This document shows, piece after piece, positions 7,909-16,962 of a DNA stretch of 64,000 nucleotides. How positions within the stretch are numbered: the first letter of the stretch is position 1; the number at the start of each line of letters is the position of its first letter. The position numbers and the translations under genes are program-made. The stretch lies in contig NZ_CAMLOV010000004.1 of the NCBI RefSeq assembly GCF_946481715.1, forward strand, positions 10,234 to 74,233. The letters are read 5' to 3'. Below the pieces are notes generated by a model. The model did not search any database. It was not told the DNA's origin and worked only from the letters and a program-made list of their open reading frames with translations. The stretch is from an uncultured Mucilaginibacter sp. (GTDB lineage: Bacteria; Bacteroidota; Bacteroidia; Sphingobacteriales; Sphingobacteriaceae).

Positions 7909-9180
7909 ATGATAACCAGGTATATCCGCTCCATTGCCTTAGCTGCCCTCCTTTTTATGGCAGCACAAGGCGCACAGGCACAAACAGACACGCTAAAGAT
8001 CACCTTTAAAGATGCCGAAAAAGCCTTTTTAGATAAGAACCTTGCGTTGCTTGCCCAAAAGTATAATGTTGATGCCGCCCAGGCATTAGTAAAACAGGCC
8101 AAACTTTGGGACAACCCCGTTTTAAGCACCGACCAAAACATTACCGATGCCACCCACAAGTATTTTGACCACAGCGCAGGCAACGGGCAAATTTTGGTAC
8201 AGCTAAGCCAGCTAATAAAAACCGCGGGCAAACGCGGCAAGCAAATACAAATAGCACAGGATGGTGTGCAGATACAGCAGGCGCAGTTTAATGATCTGCT
8301 ACGCAACCTGCACTATAACCTGCTGTTAGATTTTTCGCAGGTGGCCAACCTGCTCGATCAGCGGAAGGTTTACCAAACCGAGATAGCATCGGCTACCAAT
8401 ATGGTGAACGCTATTGAGCGATCGTACCAGGCGGGCAATAACTCCTTAAAGGATGTTATCCGTTTAAAAGCCTTAAACTTTGGCTTACAGAACGATTTGG
8501 TAGAGATTGACCGCCAGATAAATGATTTGCAAAGCGATTTAAAAACCCTGCTTACCGCAAACGAAACACAGTTTATTGCGCCTCAAATTACTTTTAACAA
8601 TGCCGATACTACGCTAAACGCTGCCACCCTTGCCGAGCAGGCAAAAACCTACCGCGGCGACTACCTGGCCAACAAATACCTGCTCGACCAGAACGTACAC
8701 ACCCTCGCCCTGCAAAAAGCGATGGCCGTGCCCGATATCACCATTGGTAGCACTTATGACCAAAACAGCAGTTACGCGCGTAATTACGTTGGGCTGGAAG
8801 TGAGCCTCCCCCTCCCCCTTTTTAACCGCAACCAGGGCAATATCAAAAATGCCAAACTGGCCGCTCAAAGCCAGGAATACGCCGTGCAAAGCAACGAGTT
8901 GCAGTTGAAAAATGATGTATACTCCGCCGTGGCCCAATACCATTTAAGCCAGCAACTCCTCAGCAATAACGAAACCGATTTTTACAACAAGTACGACCAA
9001 TTATACAATAGCATGCTGAAAAGCTTTCAGCAAAAGCAGGTTGGCTTGCAGGAATTCATCGACTTCTTCGACTCGTACCGGGAAACAAAGCTAAAAATCT
9101 TGCAACAGCAGCTTAACCTGCAAAAGGCCATCGCCGATCTCAACTACGCCGTAGGCACCACAGTAATTACGCCATTATAA
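7909..9180 (+). CDS. TolC-family outer-membrane channel of a heavy-metal efflux system (CzcC-like)
   Basis: The 423-residue protein has a signal peptide ending 'QGAQAQ' and the long, heptad-rich helical hairpins of the outer-membrane efflux protein family, present in two related halves (about 30-215 and 225-410). Segments such as 'EVSLPLPLFNRNQGNIKNAKLAAQ' are typical of CzcC-like channels. It forms the outer-membrane exit duct for the pump encoded downstream. It is the first gene of the three-gene efflux operon and directly follows the repeat array and -7 box. Confidence 0.92.
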   Translation: MITRYIRSIALAALLFMAAQGAQAQTDTLKITFKDAEKAFLDKNLALLAQKYNVDAAQALVKQAKLWDNPVLSTDQNITDATHKYFDHSAGNGQILVQLSQLIKTAGKRGKQIQIAQDGVQIQQAQFNDLLRNLHYNLLLDFSQVANLLDQRKVYQTEIASATNMVNAIERSYQAGNNSLKDVIRLKALNFGLQNDLVEIDRQINDLQSDLKTLLTANETQFIAPQITFNNADTTLNAATLAEQAKTYRGDYLANKYLLDQNVHTLALQKAMAVPDITIGSTYDQNSSYARNYVGLEVSLPLPLFNRNQGNIKNAKLAAQSQEYAVQSNELQLKNDVYSAVAQYHLSQQLLSNNETDFYNKYDQLYNSMLKSFQQKQVGLQEFIDFFDSYRETKLKILQQQLNLQKAIADLNYAVGTTVITPL

Positions 9181-9216
9181 TCAACATAAAAGCACCACAC
9201 AACATATACACACAAC

Positions 9217-10311
9217 ATGAAAAAGGGATTATTATATATAGCAGCGGCATCGCTAACAATTGCATCCTGCCAGCAAAAAAAAACCGGCACCATGCAGGTA
9301 GAGCAGGTTTGCGTAAGCGACTCGATGGCGAAGATCATTAAAATAGATACCGCCAAAACCACAAGGATGAAGGATGAACTGGCGCTTACCGGCCAGGTAT
9401 CATTCGATGATAACAAAGTAGTAAAGGTGTTCCCCTTTACCAGCGGGCAGGTTACCGAGGTAAAAGTTTCGCTGGGCGATAAGGTAAGCAAGGGGCAAAC
9501 GCTGGCCATATTGCGCAGTGCCGACGTTGCCGGTAATTATACCGATTTAAGCTCCACCAAATCCGATCTGGCCATTAGCAAGCGCCAGTTAGAACAGGCC
9601 GAATACCTTTACAAAAACGGCATCTCCAGCGAGCGCGATTATACCGAGGCAAAAGAAAATTACAACAAAGCGGTAGCGGCACATAGCAAAGTGCAGGAGC
9701 AAATAACCATTAACGGCGGCGGCAATACAAGCGCCAGCGGCATGCTGGTAATAAAAGCACCCGCCGACGGCTACATTGTAGAGAAGAATATTACAGCAGG
9801 CAATTTTATAAGGTCGGATAATAGCAGCAGCCTGTTTACCATATCAAACATGAAAGATGTTTGGATTTGGGCTAATGTATTTGAAAGCGATATAGCCAAG
9901 GTAAAGAATGGCTACGACGCCAAAATTACCACGCTGGCTTACCCCGATAAAGTTTTCAGCGGCAAAGTGGATGAAGTAAGTTCGGTGCTTGACCCGGACA
10001 ATAAGGTAATGAAGGTGCGTATAGCGCTAACCAATAACGATATGCTTTTAAAGCCGCAGATGTTCACCAATGTGCTTATCACCAATAAAGAAGCATCCAG
10101 TTCGGTGGCCATCGCATCATCGGCAGTAATATTCGACGACAGCAAAAACTTTGTGGTGGTTTACAACGGCAAATGCAATTTACGGGTGCAGGAGGTAAGC
10201 GTAATAAAAACAGTGGATGATATCACCTACATTTCTATGGGCTTGATGCCCGGCGACAAAGTAATATCGCAGGGGCAGCTATTCCTATACAACGCATTAA
10301 CCGAGGACTAA
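9217..10311 (+). CDS. Efflux RND periplasmic adaptor lipoprotein (CzcB/CusB-like)
   Basis: The 364-residue protein begins with a lipoprotein signal ('LTIASC', Cys18). It then shows the membrane-fusion layout: a barrel-sandwich half ('GQVTEVKVSLGDKVSKGQTLA'), an alpha-helical hairpin at about 110-160, the returning half ('VIKAPADGYIVEKNITAGNFI') and a beta-barrel domain. It bridges the inner-membrane pump and the TolC-type channel and often delivers metal to the pump. It starts 36 nt after the channel gene and ends 72 nt before the pump. No C-terminal CusF-like metal domain is present. Confidence 0.93.
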   Translation: MKKGLLYIAAASLTIASCQQKKTGTMQVEQVCVSDSMAKIIKIDTAKTTRMKDELALTGQVSFDDNKVVKVFPFTSGQVTEVKVSLGDKVSKGQTLAILRSADVAGNYTDLSSTKSDLAISKRQLEQAEYLYKNGISSERDYTEAKENYNKAVAAHSKVQEQITINGGGNTSASGMLVIKAPADGYIVEKNITAGNFIRSDNSSSLFTISNMKDVWIWANVFESDIAKVKNGYDAKITTLAYPDKVFSGKVDEVSSVLDPDNKVMKVRIALTNNDMLLKPQMFTNVLITNKEASSSVAIASSAVIFDDSKNFVVVYNGKCNLRVQEVSVIKTVDDITYISMGLMPGDKVISQGQLFLYNALTED

Positions 10312-10383
10312 GCAGGGCTTAATTTCCCACACAAAAACTGTTGTTTACCGCGCTTACTAAGGCGCTATCATCACAAAACATAT

Positions 10384-13300
10384 ATGAACAAGCTCATTAA
10401 AAATATAATATACTTTTCGCTCAGGCACCGGGGCATGGTATTCTTTTTAACCGCGGTGCTGGCTGTATTGGGCGTATGGAGTTATCTTAATACCCCTATC
10501 GAAACCTTCCCCGATGTTACCAATACACAGATCATCATTATTGCCCAATGGCCGGGCCGAAGCGCAGAAGAGGTTGAGAAAATGATAACCGTACCCATGG
10601 AAACGGTTTTAAATTCGGTACAAAAAAAGGTGAACCTGCGTACCACCTCATCATTTGGGCTATCGTACGTCCGCATTATTTTTGATGACGATGTAGACGA
10701 TGCCTTTGCCCGTCAGCAAGTACTAAGCCGGCTAAGCAACGCAGACCTCCCCGACGGCGTAAAACCCGAGGTAGAGCCACCCTACGGCCCCACCGGCGAA
10801 ATTTACCGTTACACCCTCAAAAGCAAAACCAAATCTATCCACGAACTGACCGCCATACAAGATTGGGTACTGGATAAACAGTTTAAATCGATAGAAGGCG
10901 TAGCCGATGTAAACAGCTTTGGCGGCGAGGAAAAAACCTACGAAGTAAGCGTTAACCCCTCCTTGCTGCAAAAATTTGGGCTTACGTCTTTAGATGTTTT
11001 TACCGCCATTAACCGCAGCAATATAAACGTGGGCGGCGATGTGATTGAAAAGAACGACCAGGCATTTGTGGTACGCGGTATCGGTTTGATCAATAACATC
11101 AGCGAGATACAAAACATCATTGTTAAAAATGTAAACAACGTACCTATACTGGTTAGTAACGTTGCCAACGTGATAGAAAGCGGGCTGCCGCGCCTTGGCC
11201 AGGTAAGCCGCGATACGCAGAAAGATGTCATTGAAGGTATTATAGTGATGCGCAAGGGCGAAAACCCGGCCAAGGTATTAGGTAAGATCCGCGAAAAGGT
11301 TACTGATCTAAACGACAACGTTTTACCCAAAGGCGTGAAGATAGATACCTTTTACGACCGTACCAACCTGATGGATTTTTGTACCGAAACCGTAATACAT
11401 AACCTGCTGGAAGGTATTGTGCTGGTAACGGTTATAGTGTTCCTGTTTATGGCCGACTGGCGTACTACATTAACGGTGGCAATCATTATCCCGTTAGCCC
11501 TGCTCTTCGCCTTTATATGTATGCGTATTAAGGGGATGACGGCCAACCTGCTCTCGATGGGTGCGGTGGATTTCGGTATTATTATAGATGGCGCCGTGGT
11601 AATGGTAGAGGGCATTTTTGTAGCGCTTGACCATAAGGCCAAAGAGGTTGGCATGGAGAAATTTAATGGGTTGGCCAAGCTCGGGCTGTTTAAAAACGTA
11701 GGCGCCGAAATGGGGAAAGCCATCTTCTTCTCCAAGCTCATCATCATCACCTGCCTCATACCCATCTTTGCGTTCCAAAAGGTGGAGGGTAAAATGTTCT
11801 CGCCGCTGGCTTATACGTTGGGCTTTGCCTTGTTAGGCGCACTATTGTTTACCCTTACGCTGGTACCTGCCTTATCCAGCATATTGCTGCGCAAAAACGT
11901 GAAGGAAAAGCACAACCCCATTGTTATCTTTTTTGAAAAGAGCATTATGAGGATGTTTAGGTTCACCTACAGGAATCAAAAGTTGAGCATCATTGCCGCC
12001 TTCGGGTTTATGGCGCTTACCTTCTTCTCGGCTAAGTTTTTGGGGACCGAGTTCCTGCCCGATCTGAACGAAGGCGCGCTTTGGGTGGAGGCAGAATTGC
12101 CCATGAGCGTATCCCTAAGCCAGGCAGAAAACATCAACCAAAAAATGATGCAGATACTGGCGAAGTTCCCCGAGGTAAAACAAACACTGGCGCAGGTAGG
12201 CCGCACCAATGATGGCACCGACCCCAAAGGCTTTTTTGACGTGCAGATACAGGTAGACCTTAAAAACAAAAAAGATTGGCCAAAAGGCATTAGCGAGGAA
12301 GAACTGATAGACCAGATGGACCAGCAACTGCGCAAACTACCGGGCATAGTTTACAATTACTCGCAACCTATCCGCGATAACGTGGACGAGGCCGTGGCAG
12401 GGGTAAACGCCAGCATGGCGGTGAAAATATTCGGTACCGATTTTAATGTGCTGGATAAAAAAGCCGACGCCGTGATGAAGGTTTTAAAGGAAGTAAAAGG
12501 GGTAGATGACCTTGGCGTACTCCGCAACCTGGGGCAGCCCGAATTCAGGATAGAGCTGGACCAGCGTAAAATGGCATTGTACGGTGTTGCCACGGCCGAT
12601 GCCAACGCGGTGATTGAAATGGCCATAGGCGGTAAAGCAGCAACACAGTTGTACGAGGGTGAACGCAAGTTTGATATCCGAATAAGGTACCAAAAGGATT
12701 ACCGCGATACCCGCGATAAAATTGAGAACCTGATGGTGCCAACGCTCAATGGATCTAAAATATCCATCAAAGAAATATCAGCCATTAAAGAGCTTACCGG
12801 CCCTGCGTTTATATTCAGGGATAATAATATGCGGTACATAGCCGTAAAATTCTCGGTACGTGGCCGCGACCTGGGCAGCACCATTGCCGAAGCGCAGCAA
12901 AAAATAAACACGCAGGTAAAGCTGGACAGGGGCTACGCCTTCACCTGGAACGGCGAATTTGAAAACCAGATCCGCGCCTCAAAAACTTTGTCGCACGTGG
13001 TGCCTATTTGCTTACTGGTTATCTTCCTGATATTGTATATCATGTTTGGCAACGCTAAAGACGCTACGCTGGTTATATTCAACGTGCCCTTCGCCTTAAT
13101 TGGCGGCATTCTGGCGCTGCACCTTACAGGCATCAATTTTAGTATATCCGCGGGTATTGGGTTTATAGCCTTGTTTGGGGTTTGTATCCAAAACGGGGTG
13201 ATTTTGATCTCGGTATTCCGTAAAAACCTGGAGGAAGGCAAACACCTGGATGAGGCCATCATGAGCGGTGTACTTTCGCGTGTTCGCCCTGTAGTGATGA

Positions 13301-13521
13301 CTGCCCTAATGGCCGCAATAGGCTTAATGCCGGCAGCTATATCAACCGGCATCGGCTCTGAAACACAGAAACCGCTGGCGGTGGTGGTGATAGGCGGTTT
13401 AATTACCTCTACCATACTCACCCTGCTTATTTTGCCGCTGATTTATGCCATCGTAAACCGGTTTATCCATAAACGAGAGAACCGCAAATTATTGAAACGC
13501 ATAGGGGCAATTAACTCCTAA
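10384..13521 (+). CDS. CzcA-type heavy-metal RND efflux pump
   Basis: The 1045-residue protein has the twelve-helix RND build with two large periplasmic loops. The fourth-helix signature 'DFGIIIDGAVVMVE' (Asp396, Asp402, Glu409) matches the proton-relay pattern of the Zn/Co/Ni subgroup (CzcA, HME1). The Cu/Ag pumps (CusA) carry a different sequence there. The N-terminal 'NTPIETFPDVTNTQI' and 'WPGRSAEEVE' are also family hallmarks. It exports divalent cations from periplasm or cytoplasm with proton influx, together with the two preceding gene products. A strong hairpin with a T-tract follows the stop. Substrate choice between Zn, Co, Ni and Cd remains inference from the signature. Confidence 0.94.
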   Translation: MNKLIKNIIYFSLRHRGMVFFLTAVLAVLGVWSYLNTPIETFPDVTNTQIIIIAQWPGRSAEEVEKMITVPMETVLNSVQKKVNLRTTSSFGLSYVRIIFDDDVDDAFARQQVLSRLSNADLPDGVKPEVEPPYGPTGEIYRYTLKSKTKSIHELTAIQDWVLDKQFKSIEGVADVNSFGGEEKTYEVSVNPSLLQKFGLTSLDVFTAINRSNINVGGDVIEKNDQAFVVRGIGLINNISEIQNIIVKNVNNVPILVSNVANVIESGLPRLGQVSRDTQKDVIEGIIVMRKGENPAKVLGKIREKVTDLNDNVLPKGVKIDTFYDRTNLMDFCTETVIHNLLEGIVLVTVIVFLFMADWRTTLTVAIIIPLALLFAFICMRIKGMTANLLSMGAVDFGIIIDGAVVMVEGIFVALDHKAKEVGMEKFNGLAKLGLFKNVGAEMGKAIFFSKLIIITCLIPIFAFQKVEGKMFSPLAYTLGFALLGALLFTLTLVPALSSILLRKNVKEKHNPIVIFFEKSIMRMFRFTYRNQKLSIIAAFGFMALTFFSAKFLGTEFLPDLNEGALWVEAELPMSVSLSQAENINQKMMQILAKFPEVKQTLAQVGRTNDGTDPKGFFDVQIQVDLKNKKDWPKGISEEELIDQMDQQLRKLPGIVYNYSQPIRDNVDEAVAGVNASMAVKIFGTDFNVLDKKADAVMKVLKEVKGVDDLGVLRNLGQPEFRIELDQRKMALYGVATADANAVIEMAIGGKAATQLYEGERKFDIRIRYQKDYRDTRDKIENLMVPTLNGSKISIKEISAIKELTGPAFIFRDNNMRYIAVKFSVRGRDLGSTIAEAQQKINTQVKLDRGYAFTWNGEFENQIRASKTLSHVVPICLLVIFLILYIMFGNAKDATLVIFNVPFALIGGILALHLTGINFSISAGIGFIALFGVCIQNGVILISVFRKNLEEGKHLDEAIMSGVLSRVRPVVMTALMAAIGLMPAAISTGIGSETQKPLAVVVIGGLITSTILTLLILPLIYAIVNRFIHKRENRKLLKRIGAINS

Positions 13522-13527
13522 ACATTT

Positions 13528-13563
13528 AATTTGGCCGCAGCTAACACTGCGGCCAAATTTTTT
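13528..13563 (+). terminator. Strong intrinsic terminator after the efflux operon
   Basis: AATTTGGCCGCAG (13528-13540) and CTGCGGCCAAATT (13547-13559) form a perfect 13-bp stem with a six-base loop, followed by TTTT. It begins 6 nt after the pump stop codon. Its T-tract touches the start codon of the next gene. Confidence 0.88.
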
Positions 13564-13923
13564 ATGATAAAAGCCTACAAACTACACACCGGCCCGGACG
13601 GGCACTCGCATATCCAAACCGGCACAGCGCACGAGGGTGTGCTTAACCAGGCCTCAAGCATCCGTTTTCAGGAATCACCTCCGCATTCGTTTTACGATTG
13701 GCACAACGCACCTGCCTGCCAGTATGTTATTTGCCTCACCGGCACTTTGGAATTTGAAACTGCTTTAGGCGAAACCTTTATTTTAAACCCCGGCGAAGTA
13801 CTGGTTGCAATGGATACCACCGGCACCGCCCACAAATGGAAACTACTTGGCGACGATCCCTGGCGGCGTGTTTACGTAGCTTTTGATGACGGGCAACCGG
13901 TTAATTTTGTGGAAGATCTTTAA
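13564..13923 (+). CDS. Small cupin-domain protein
   Basis: The likely 119-residue protein starts at the ATG at 13564. A TTG start at 13531 would put the whole terminator stem inside the coding region and is rejected. The sequence has a cupin pattern: 'HSFYDWHNAPACQYVICLTGTLEFET' followed by 'NPGEVLVAMDTTGTAHKW'. Single-domain cupins bind small ligands or metal; no specific reaction can be named. The start codon follows the T-tract directly, so there is no room for a promoter or ribosome site of its own unless transcripts read through the hairpin. The next gene converges from the minus strand with a 48-nt gap. Confidence 0.75.
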   Translation: MIKAYKLHTGPDGHSHIQTGTAHEGVLNQASSIRFQESPPHSFYDWHNAPACQYVICLTGTLEFETALGETFILNPGEVLVAMDTTGTAHKWKLLGDDPWRRVYVAFDDGQPVNFVEDL

Positions 13924-13971
13924 ATACGTAGAATAGCTGGTTTTAAAGCGCTATCGCATGCAACGAATCTT

Positions 13972-14547
13972 TTAGAACTTCATGATATCTCTTTTTAATT
14001 GGATTTTATCTTTGGGGGTTGGATAACCATAAAGGGCATTCTTAAATATCACAGGTCGCCTATTACTGTCAATAAGCAGGATGCTGTCGTTCTTGACTTT
14101 GTAATCACCGATAAAGGCAAAGGTTGAACCATTACGTTGATTGGTTATATCTGTAAAGCTGTAAAATTGTAAAGCCGGCTCCAACCTTATTTCAAAAAAA
14201 CGATGTTTGTAAGCGAAATAGTATGTGTCGAAGTGGGTCTTTTCATACTGAAAGTAAAAAGCCTTTTCCAGTTGATTGTAAATTATTGGAGTAAATAAGC
14301 AGTTGAGGAGCAGCAACCATGTCATTCCTTGCCGTTTTATCAGAAACAACAAAAGAGCAATTATAAAATTGATAACTATTATAATTGGGGTGATTACATA
14401 GGCGGACGTTAATGCATCTTGGGGACTATCTTGCTTGAAGACAAAGTATCCTAACAATATTGTTTCGAGAAGTAGAATAAATAATAGTAATAAGGCCGTC
14501 CGGATTACGGGTTTGTTAATTTGCATAGTTTGAGCTAAATGGTACAT
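13972..14547 (-). CDS. Unknown membrane protein
   Basis: This protein of 184-191 residues is not recognised. It has three hydrophobic segments (about residues 17-37, 50-69 and 74-89) and a soluble C-terminal half rich in aromatic residues ('FYFQYEKTHFDTYYFAYKHRFFEIRL'). The second methionine (start 14526) is as plausible as the first. The DNA is visibly more AT-rich than its neighbours, which could mark acquired or fast-evolving sequence. It converges on the cupin gene and has no operon partner. Confidence 0.6.
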   Translation of the reverse strand: MYHLAQTMQINKPVIRTALLLLFILLLETILLGYFVFKQDSPQDALTSAYVITPIIIVINFIIALLLFLIKRQGMTWLLLLNCLFTPIIYNQLEKAFYFQYEKTHFDTYYFAYKHRFFEIRLEPALQFYSFTDITNQRNGSTFAFIGDYKVKNDSILLIDSNRRPVIFKNALYGYPTPKDKIQLKRDIMKF

Positions 14548-14693
14548 GAAAGTACTTAAAATACTCTACAATTTATAGATGCCGCTCCCTGATTAAGCGA
14601 ACCTACTGCAAACCGGGGCCGTTTCTTTTAAAGGGGCGCTAACCAGCAATTGATGCCACCAGTTTATTACCGTATTTCTTTATAACTTACCGC

Positions 14694-15299
14694 ATGAATA
14701 AACATATCGTACTAATCGTACTGTTTTTCCTTGGGCTTATCGCATCTGCTATTAACCCGCACGATTATTTCACCTGGATACTGGAAGTTTTCCCGGCCAT
14801 CATTGGCTTTGTAGTGCTGATGCTTACGTATAAACGTTTTCAATTCACTTACCTCACCTACATGGCCATATTACTGCACTGCTACATTTTGTTTATCGGC
14901 GGGCATTACACCTATGCCGAGGTGCCGGCCTTTAACTGGATCCGCGATGCCTTCCACCAAACCCGTAATAATTACGATAAAGTAGGGCATTTTACACAGG
15001 GTTTTGTGCCTGCTATGATAGCCCGCGAACTGTTTATCCGTTGTGGCGTTATCCTCAAAAAGGGCTGGGTAGCATTTTTAACCGTATGCGTTTGCATGGG
15101 CATCAGCGTAACTTATGAGTTCATTGAATGGTTTGTATCGGTTACCTCCGGCTCCAGCGGCGACTCGTTTTTGGGGACGCAAGGCGATATATGGGATACC
15201 CAAAGCGATATGCTCTTCGCCACCATCGGCGCTATTTGTATGGTTGTGTTTTTGGGGAGGGTGCAGGATAAGCAGATTGAGGCGCAAAGGCAGCTATAA
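14694..15299 (+). CDS. DUF2238 (YjdF-like) membrane protein
   Basis: The 201-residue protein has about six membrane segments and the conserved DUF2238 core 'RNNYDKVGHFTQGFVPAMIARELFIR' followed by 'YEFIEWF' and 'GDIWDTQSDMLFATIGA'. The conserved Asp, His and Glu residues within the membrane suggest a shared functional site, but no activity is established for the family. It stands alone on the plus strand and is followed by a 91-bp palindromic repeat before a convergent gene. Confidence 0.85.
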   Translation: MNKHIVLIVLFFLGLIASAINPHDYFTWILEVFPAIIGFVVLMLTYKRFQFTYLTYMAILLHCYILFIGGHYTYAEVPAFNWIRDAFHQTRNNYDKVGHFTQGFVPAMIARELFIRCGVILKKGWVAFLTVCVCMGISVTYEFIEWFVSVTSGSSGDSFLGTQGDIWDTQSDMLFATIGAICMVVFLGRVQDKQIEAQRQL

Positions 15300-15311
15300 T
15301 TAAACCGCGTA

Positions 15312-15402
15312 ATTGCGAGGAACGAAGCAATCTCTCCGCAGGACAGGTCGCGACCTTGCATAGCCGCTCTGCTTATCGGGAGATTGCTTCGTTCCTCGCA
15401 AT
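15312..15402. repeat. Palindromic repeat with perfect 23-bp arms, copy A
   Basis: Arms 15312-15334 and 15380-15402 are exact inverted copies (core GAGGAACGAAGCAATC) around a 45-nt centre containing CTTGCATAGCC. A diverged second copy lies at 17764-17858. Both sit between convergent genes. A partial third half, ATTGCTTCGCAATC, follows at about 15419. Confidence 0.9.
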
Positions 15403-15450
15403 GACGTGGTGGTGAATGATTGCTTCGCAATCGCTGAACGACGATGGGCG

Positions 15451-15939
15451 CTATCTACACAACCTCCCAAACAAGCCCTCGTTCCCGGGATAGGTTTTAT
15501 TGATCTCTGCCCTATCCGCCATTTCAAACTCGCTAAATTCAAAGCCCGGTGCCACGGCGCAGCTTACCAGCGTATAACCTTTTTTTGACGGGACCTCTGC
15601 TGCGAACCATAGGCCGGCCGGTACAATTAAAGATAAATTGCCGCCCGGCTGGTCGGATAACTCTATGGACTCATGCCGCCCATCTTTGTTTATCACATGC
15701 ACCATAAGCGGCGAACCTTTATGAAAATACCATATCTCGTCGGAGGCTATTTTGTGGAAACCCGAGTAATCTGCACCCTCCAGCAGGTAATAAATAGAGG
15801 TACAGGCCTGCAAAGCGGCGCTATCGCCCACCCGTGTTACCTGCTGGCCTGATCGGAACACTTCTTTGTAGTACCCCCCCTCGGGATGCGGTTGAAGGGC
15901 TAATTGCTGTATCCAGTAAGCGGCGGTATTTTCCTGCAT
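15451..15939 (-). CDS. Cupin protein of the DUF985 family
   Basis: The start at 15939 gives 162 residues beginning 'MQENTAAYWIQQLALQPHPEGGYYKEVFRS', which is the normal N-terminus of DUF985 proteins. An upstream start at 16023 would read through the terminator at 15991-16014 and is rejected. Further family marks are 'TSIYYLLEGADYSGFHKIASDEIWYFHKG' and 'CAVAPGFEFSEFEMADR'. The fold is a cupin barrel; members resemble sugar epimerases and have no settled function. It is transcribed toward the DUF2238 gene, with the palindromic repeat between them. Confidence 0.87.
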   Translation of the reverse strand: MQENTAAYWIQQLALQPHPEGGYYKEVFRSGQQVTRVGDSAALQACTSIYYLLEGADYSGFHKIASDEIWYFHKGSPLMVHVINKDGRHESIELSDQPGGNLSLIVPAGLWFAAEVPSKKGYTLVSCAVAPGFEFSEFEMADRAEINKTYPGNEGLFGRLCR

Positions 15940-15990
15940 GGTATTAAAGTTTAGCGGCAAAGGTAGGGTGCGGACAGGCGTTAAACAAAC

Positions 15991-16014
15991 AAAACCCGGC
16001 CGGGGCCGGGTTTT
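15991..16014 (-). terminator. Perfect 11-bp hairpin after the fasciclin gene
   Basis: AAAACCCGGCC (15991-16001) and GGCCGGGTTTT (16004-16014) pair perfectly. The T-run in each arm would let it work in both directions. It lies 28 nt past the stop of the fasciclin gene. Confidence 0.85.
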
Positions 16015-16042
16015 GCTAATCAATATGGAGTTACCCTAATAC

Positions 16043-16618
16043 TTATTTCGGCAATAGTATACCGTTTATACCGTTTACTACGCCGTTTGCCCCAATAAGG
16101 TCAAACAAGGTTACCTGGGCAGAGCTACCCGCAGCATTGGTAAGCTGTAGTTTGCTCCCGGCTAATGATAGGGTAAGTGTTTGCCCGTCTAAAGTGGTAA
16201 CGGTTGCTTTACCTTTGCCGGCTGTTAATGCAGCAATAATTTCTTTTTTGCCGTACTTACCGGTTACAACATGCCCTTTAAGCAAGGTACCAAGTTTAAC
16301 GGGGTCTTTCATCAGGCTATCCAGTTTGCCTGCAGGCAAAGCACTAAATGCATTATTATGCGGTGCAAATATGGTGTAAGGCCCCCCAACTTTTAAAACC
16401 GAATCGAGTTTGGCAGCCTTAACAGCTGCAAGTGCAGTGCTATAATCAGCATTACTGCCCAGCGCACCCACAACATCGGCCGCACCTTCGGTTGTAGTAG
16501 TTGTGGTTGTGGTTGTAGTGGTTTTCTTGGTGGTATCCTGTGTGGTTTGTGCAAATACGCGGCTGGCCGTTAAATTCAATACTAACAAACCTGCTGCTAA
16601 AAAAATGGATCTTTTCAT
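16043..16618 (-). CDS. Secreted fasciclin (FAS1) domain protein
   Basis: The start at 16618 gives 191 residues with a clear signal peptide ('MKRSIFLAAGLLVLNLTASR', cleavage after 'VFAQ') and an AGGA ribosome site 6 bases upstream; a longer frame from 16687 is less likely. One FAS1 domain fills about residues 50-190 ('YTIFAPHNNAFSALPAGKLDSLM', 'LLKGHVVTGKY'). FAS1 domains are extracellular adhesion modules. Between signal and domain is an almost pure threonine run (11 consecutive Thr near residues 31-41) after 'TTQDTTKK', which contains a D-T-T site of the kind glycosylated in Bacteroidota. It is monocistronic, with its own terminator. Confidence 0.9.
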   Translation of the reverse strand: MKRSIFLAAGLLVLNLTASRVFAQTTQDTTKKTTTTTTTTTTTEGAADVVGALGSNADYSTALAAVKAAKLDSVLKVGGPYTIFAPHNNAFSALPAGKLDSLMKDPVKLGTLLKGHVVTGKYGKKEIIAALTAGKGKATVTTLDGQTLTLSLAGSKLQLTNAAGSSAQVTLFDLIGANGVVNGINGILLPK

Positions 16619-16962
16619 ACTTATTCCTGTTTTTTGATTTCTGTTTATGATTAATTGATTAATGCGTAAGTGTTTATCGTATATCAAGAATTTTTTGTGG
16701 TTATTAACTCATAGATAACTTAGTTAACGGCCTATTGTTTAGAAAAATTTTATTTGGCCTGTGATTTTTAACATTTTATTTTTTCCGGATAAAATGTTTT
16801 ACCGGTAAATACTTAAAGGGACAAATCATCGTTCATGTTAACTTATCTAAAACAAATTGTTAAAATTTACGTCCATTTACGTAATATGTAGGCATCATAC
16901 AAGGTTTCTACAGATTGTTTTTTTAATTAGCAACATTTTTACTTTATAGCATATATCCTGTT
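16619..16962. other. Divergent AT-rich intergenic region
   Basis: This 344-nt gap lies between the fasciclin (minus) and PAP2 (plus) genes. It is very AT-rich and must hold both promoters, but no good -33/-7 pair, palindrome or short gene stands out. Confidence 0.5.

Noticed and set aside
7863..8306. Minus-strand frame of 147 codons over the channel gene
   Set aside because: It is antisense to a clear TolC-family gene, is Cys/Ser-rich, and lacks any domain.
13531..13563. Upstream TTG start extending the cupin protein by 11 residues
   Set aside because: The extension consists of the terminator stem and T-tract (13528-13563). The ATG at 13564 gives a normal cupin N-terminus.
15113..15430. Minus-strand frame of 105 codons crossing repeat copy A
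   Set aside because: Part of it is the translated palindrome and the rest is antisense to the DUF2238 gene.
15940..16023. Longer N-terminus of the DUF985 protein
   Set aside because: It would translate the fasciclin terminator (15991-16014) and adds residues absent from the family start.
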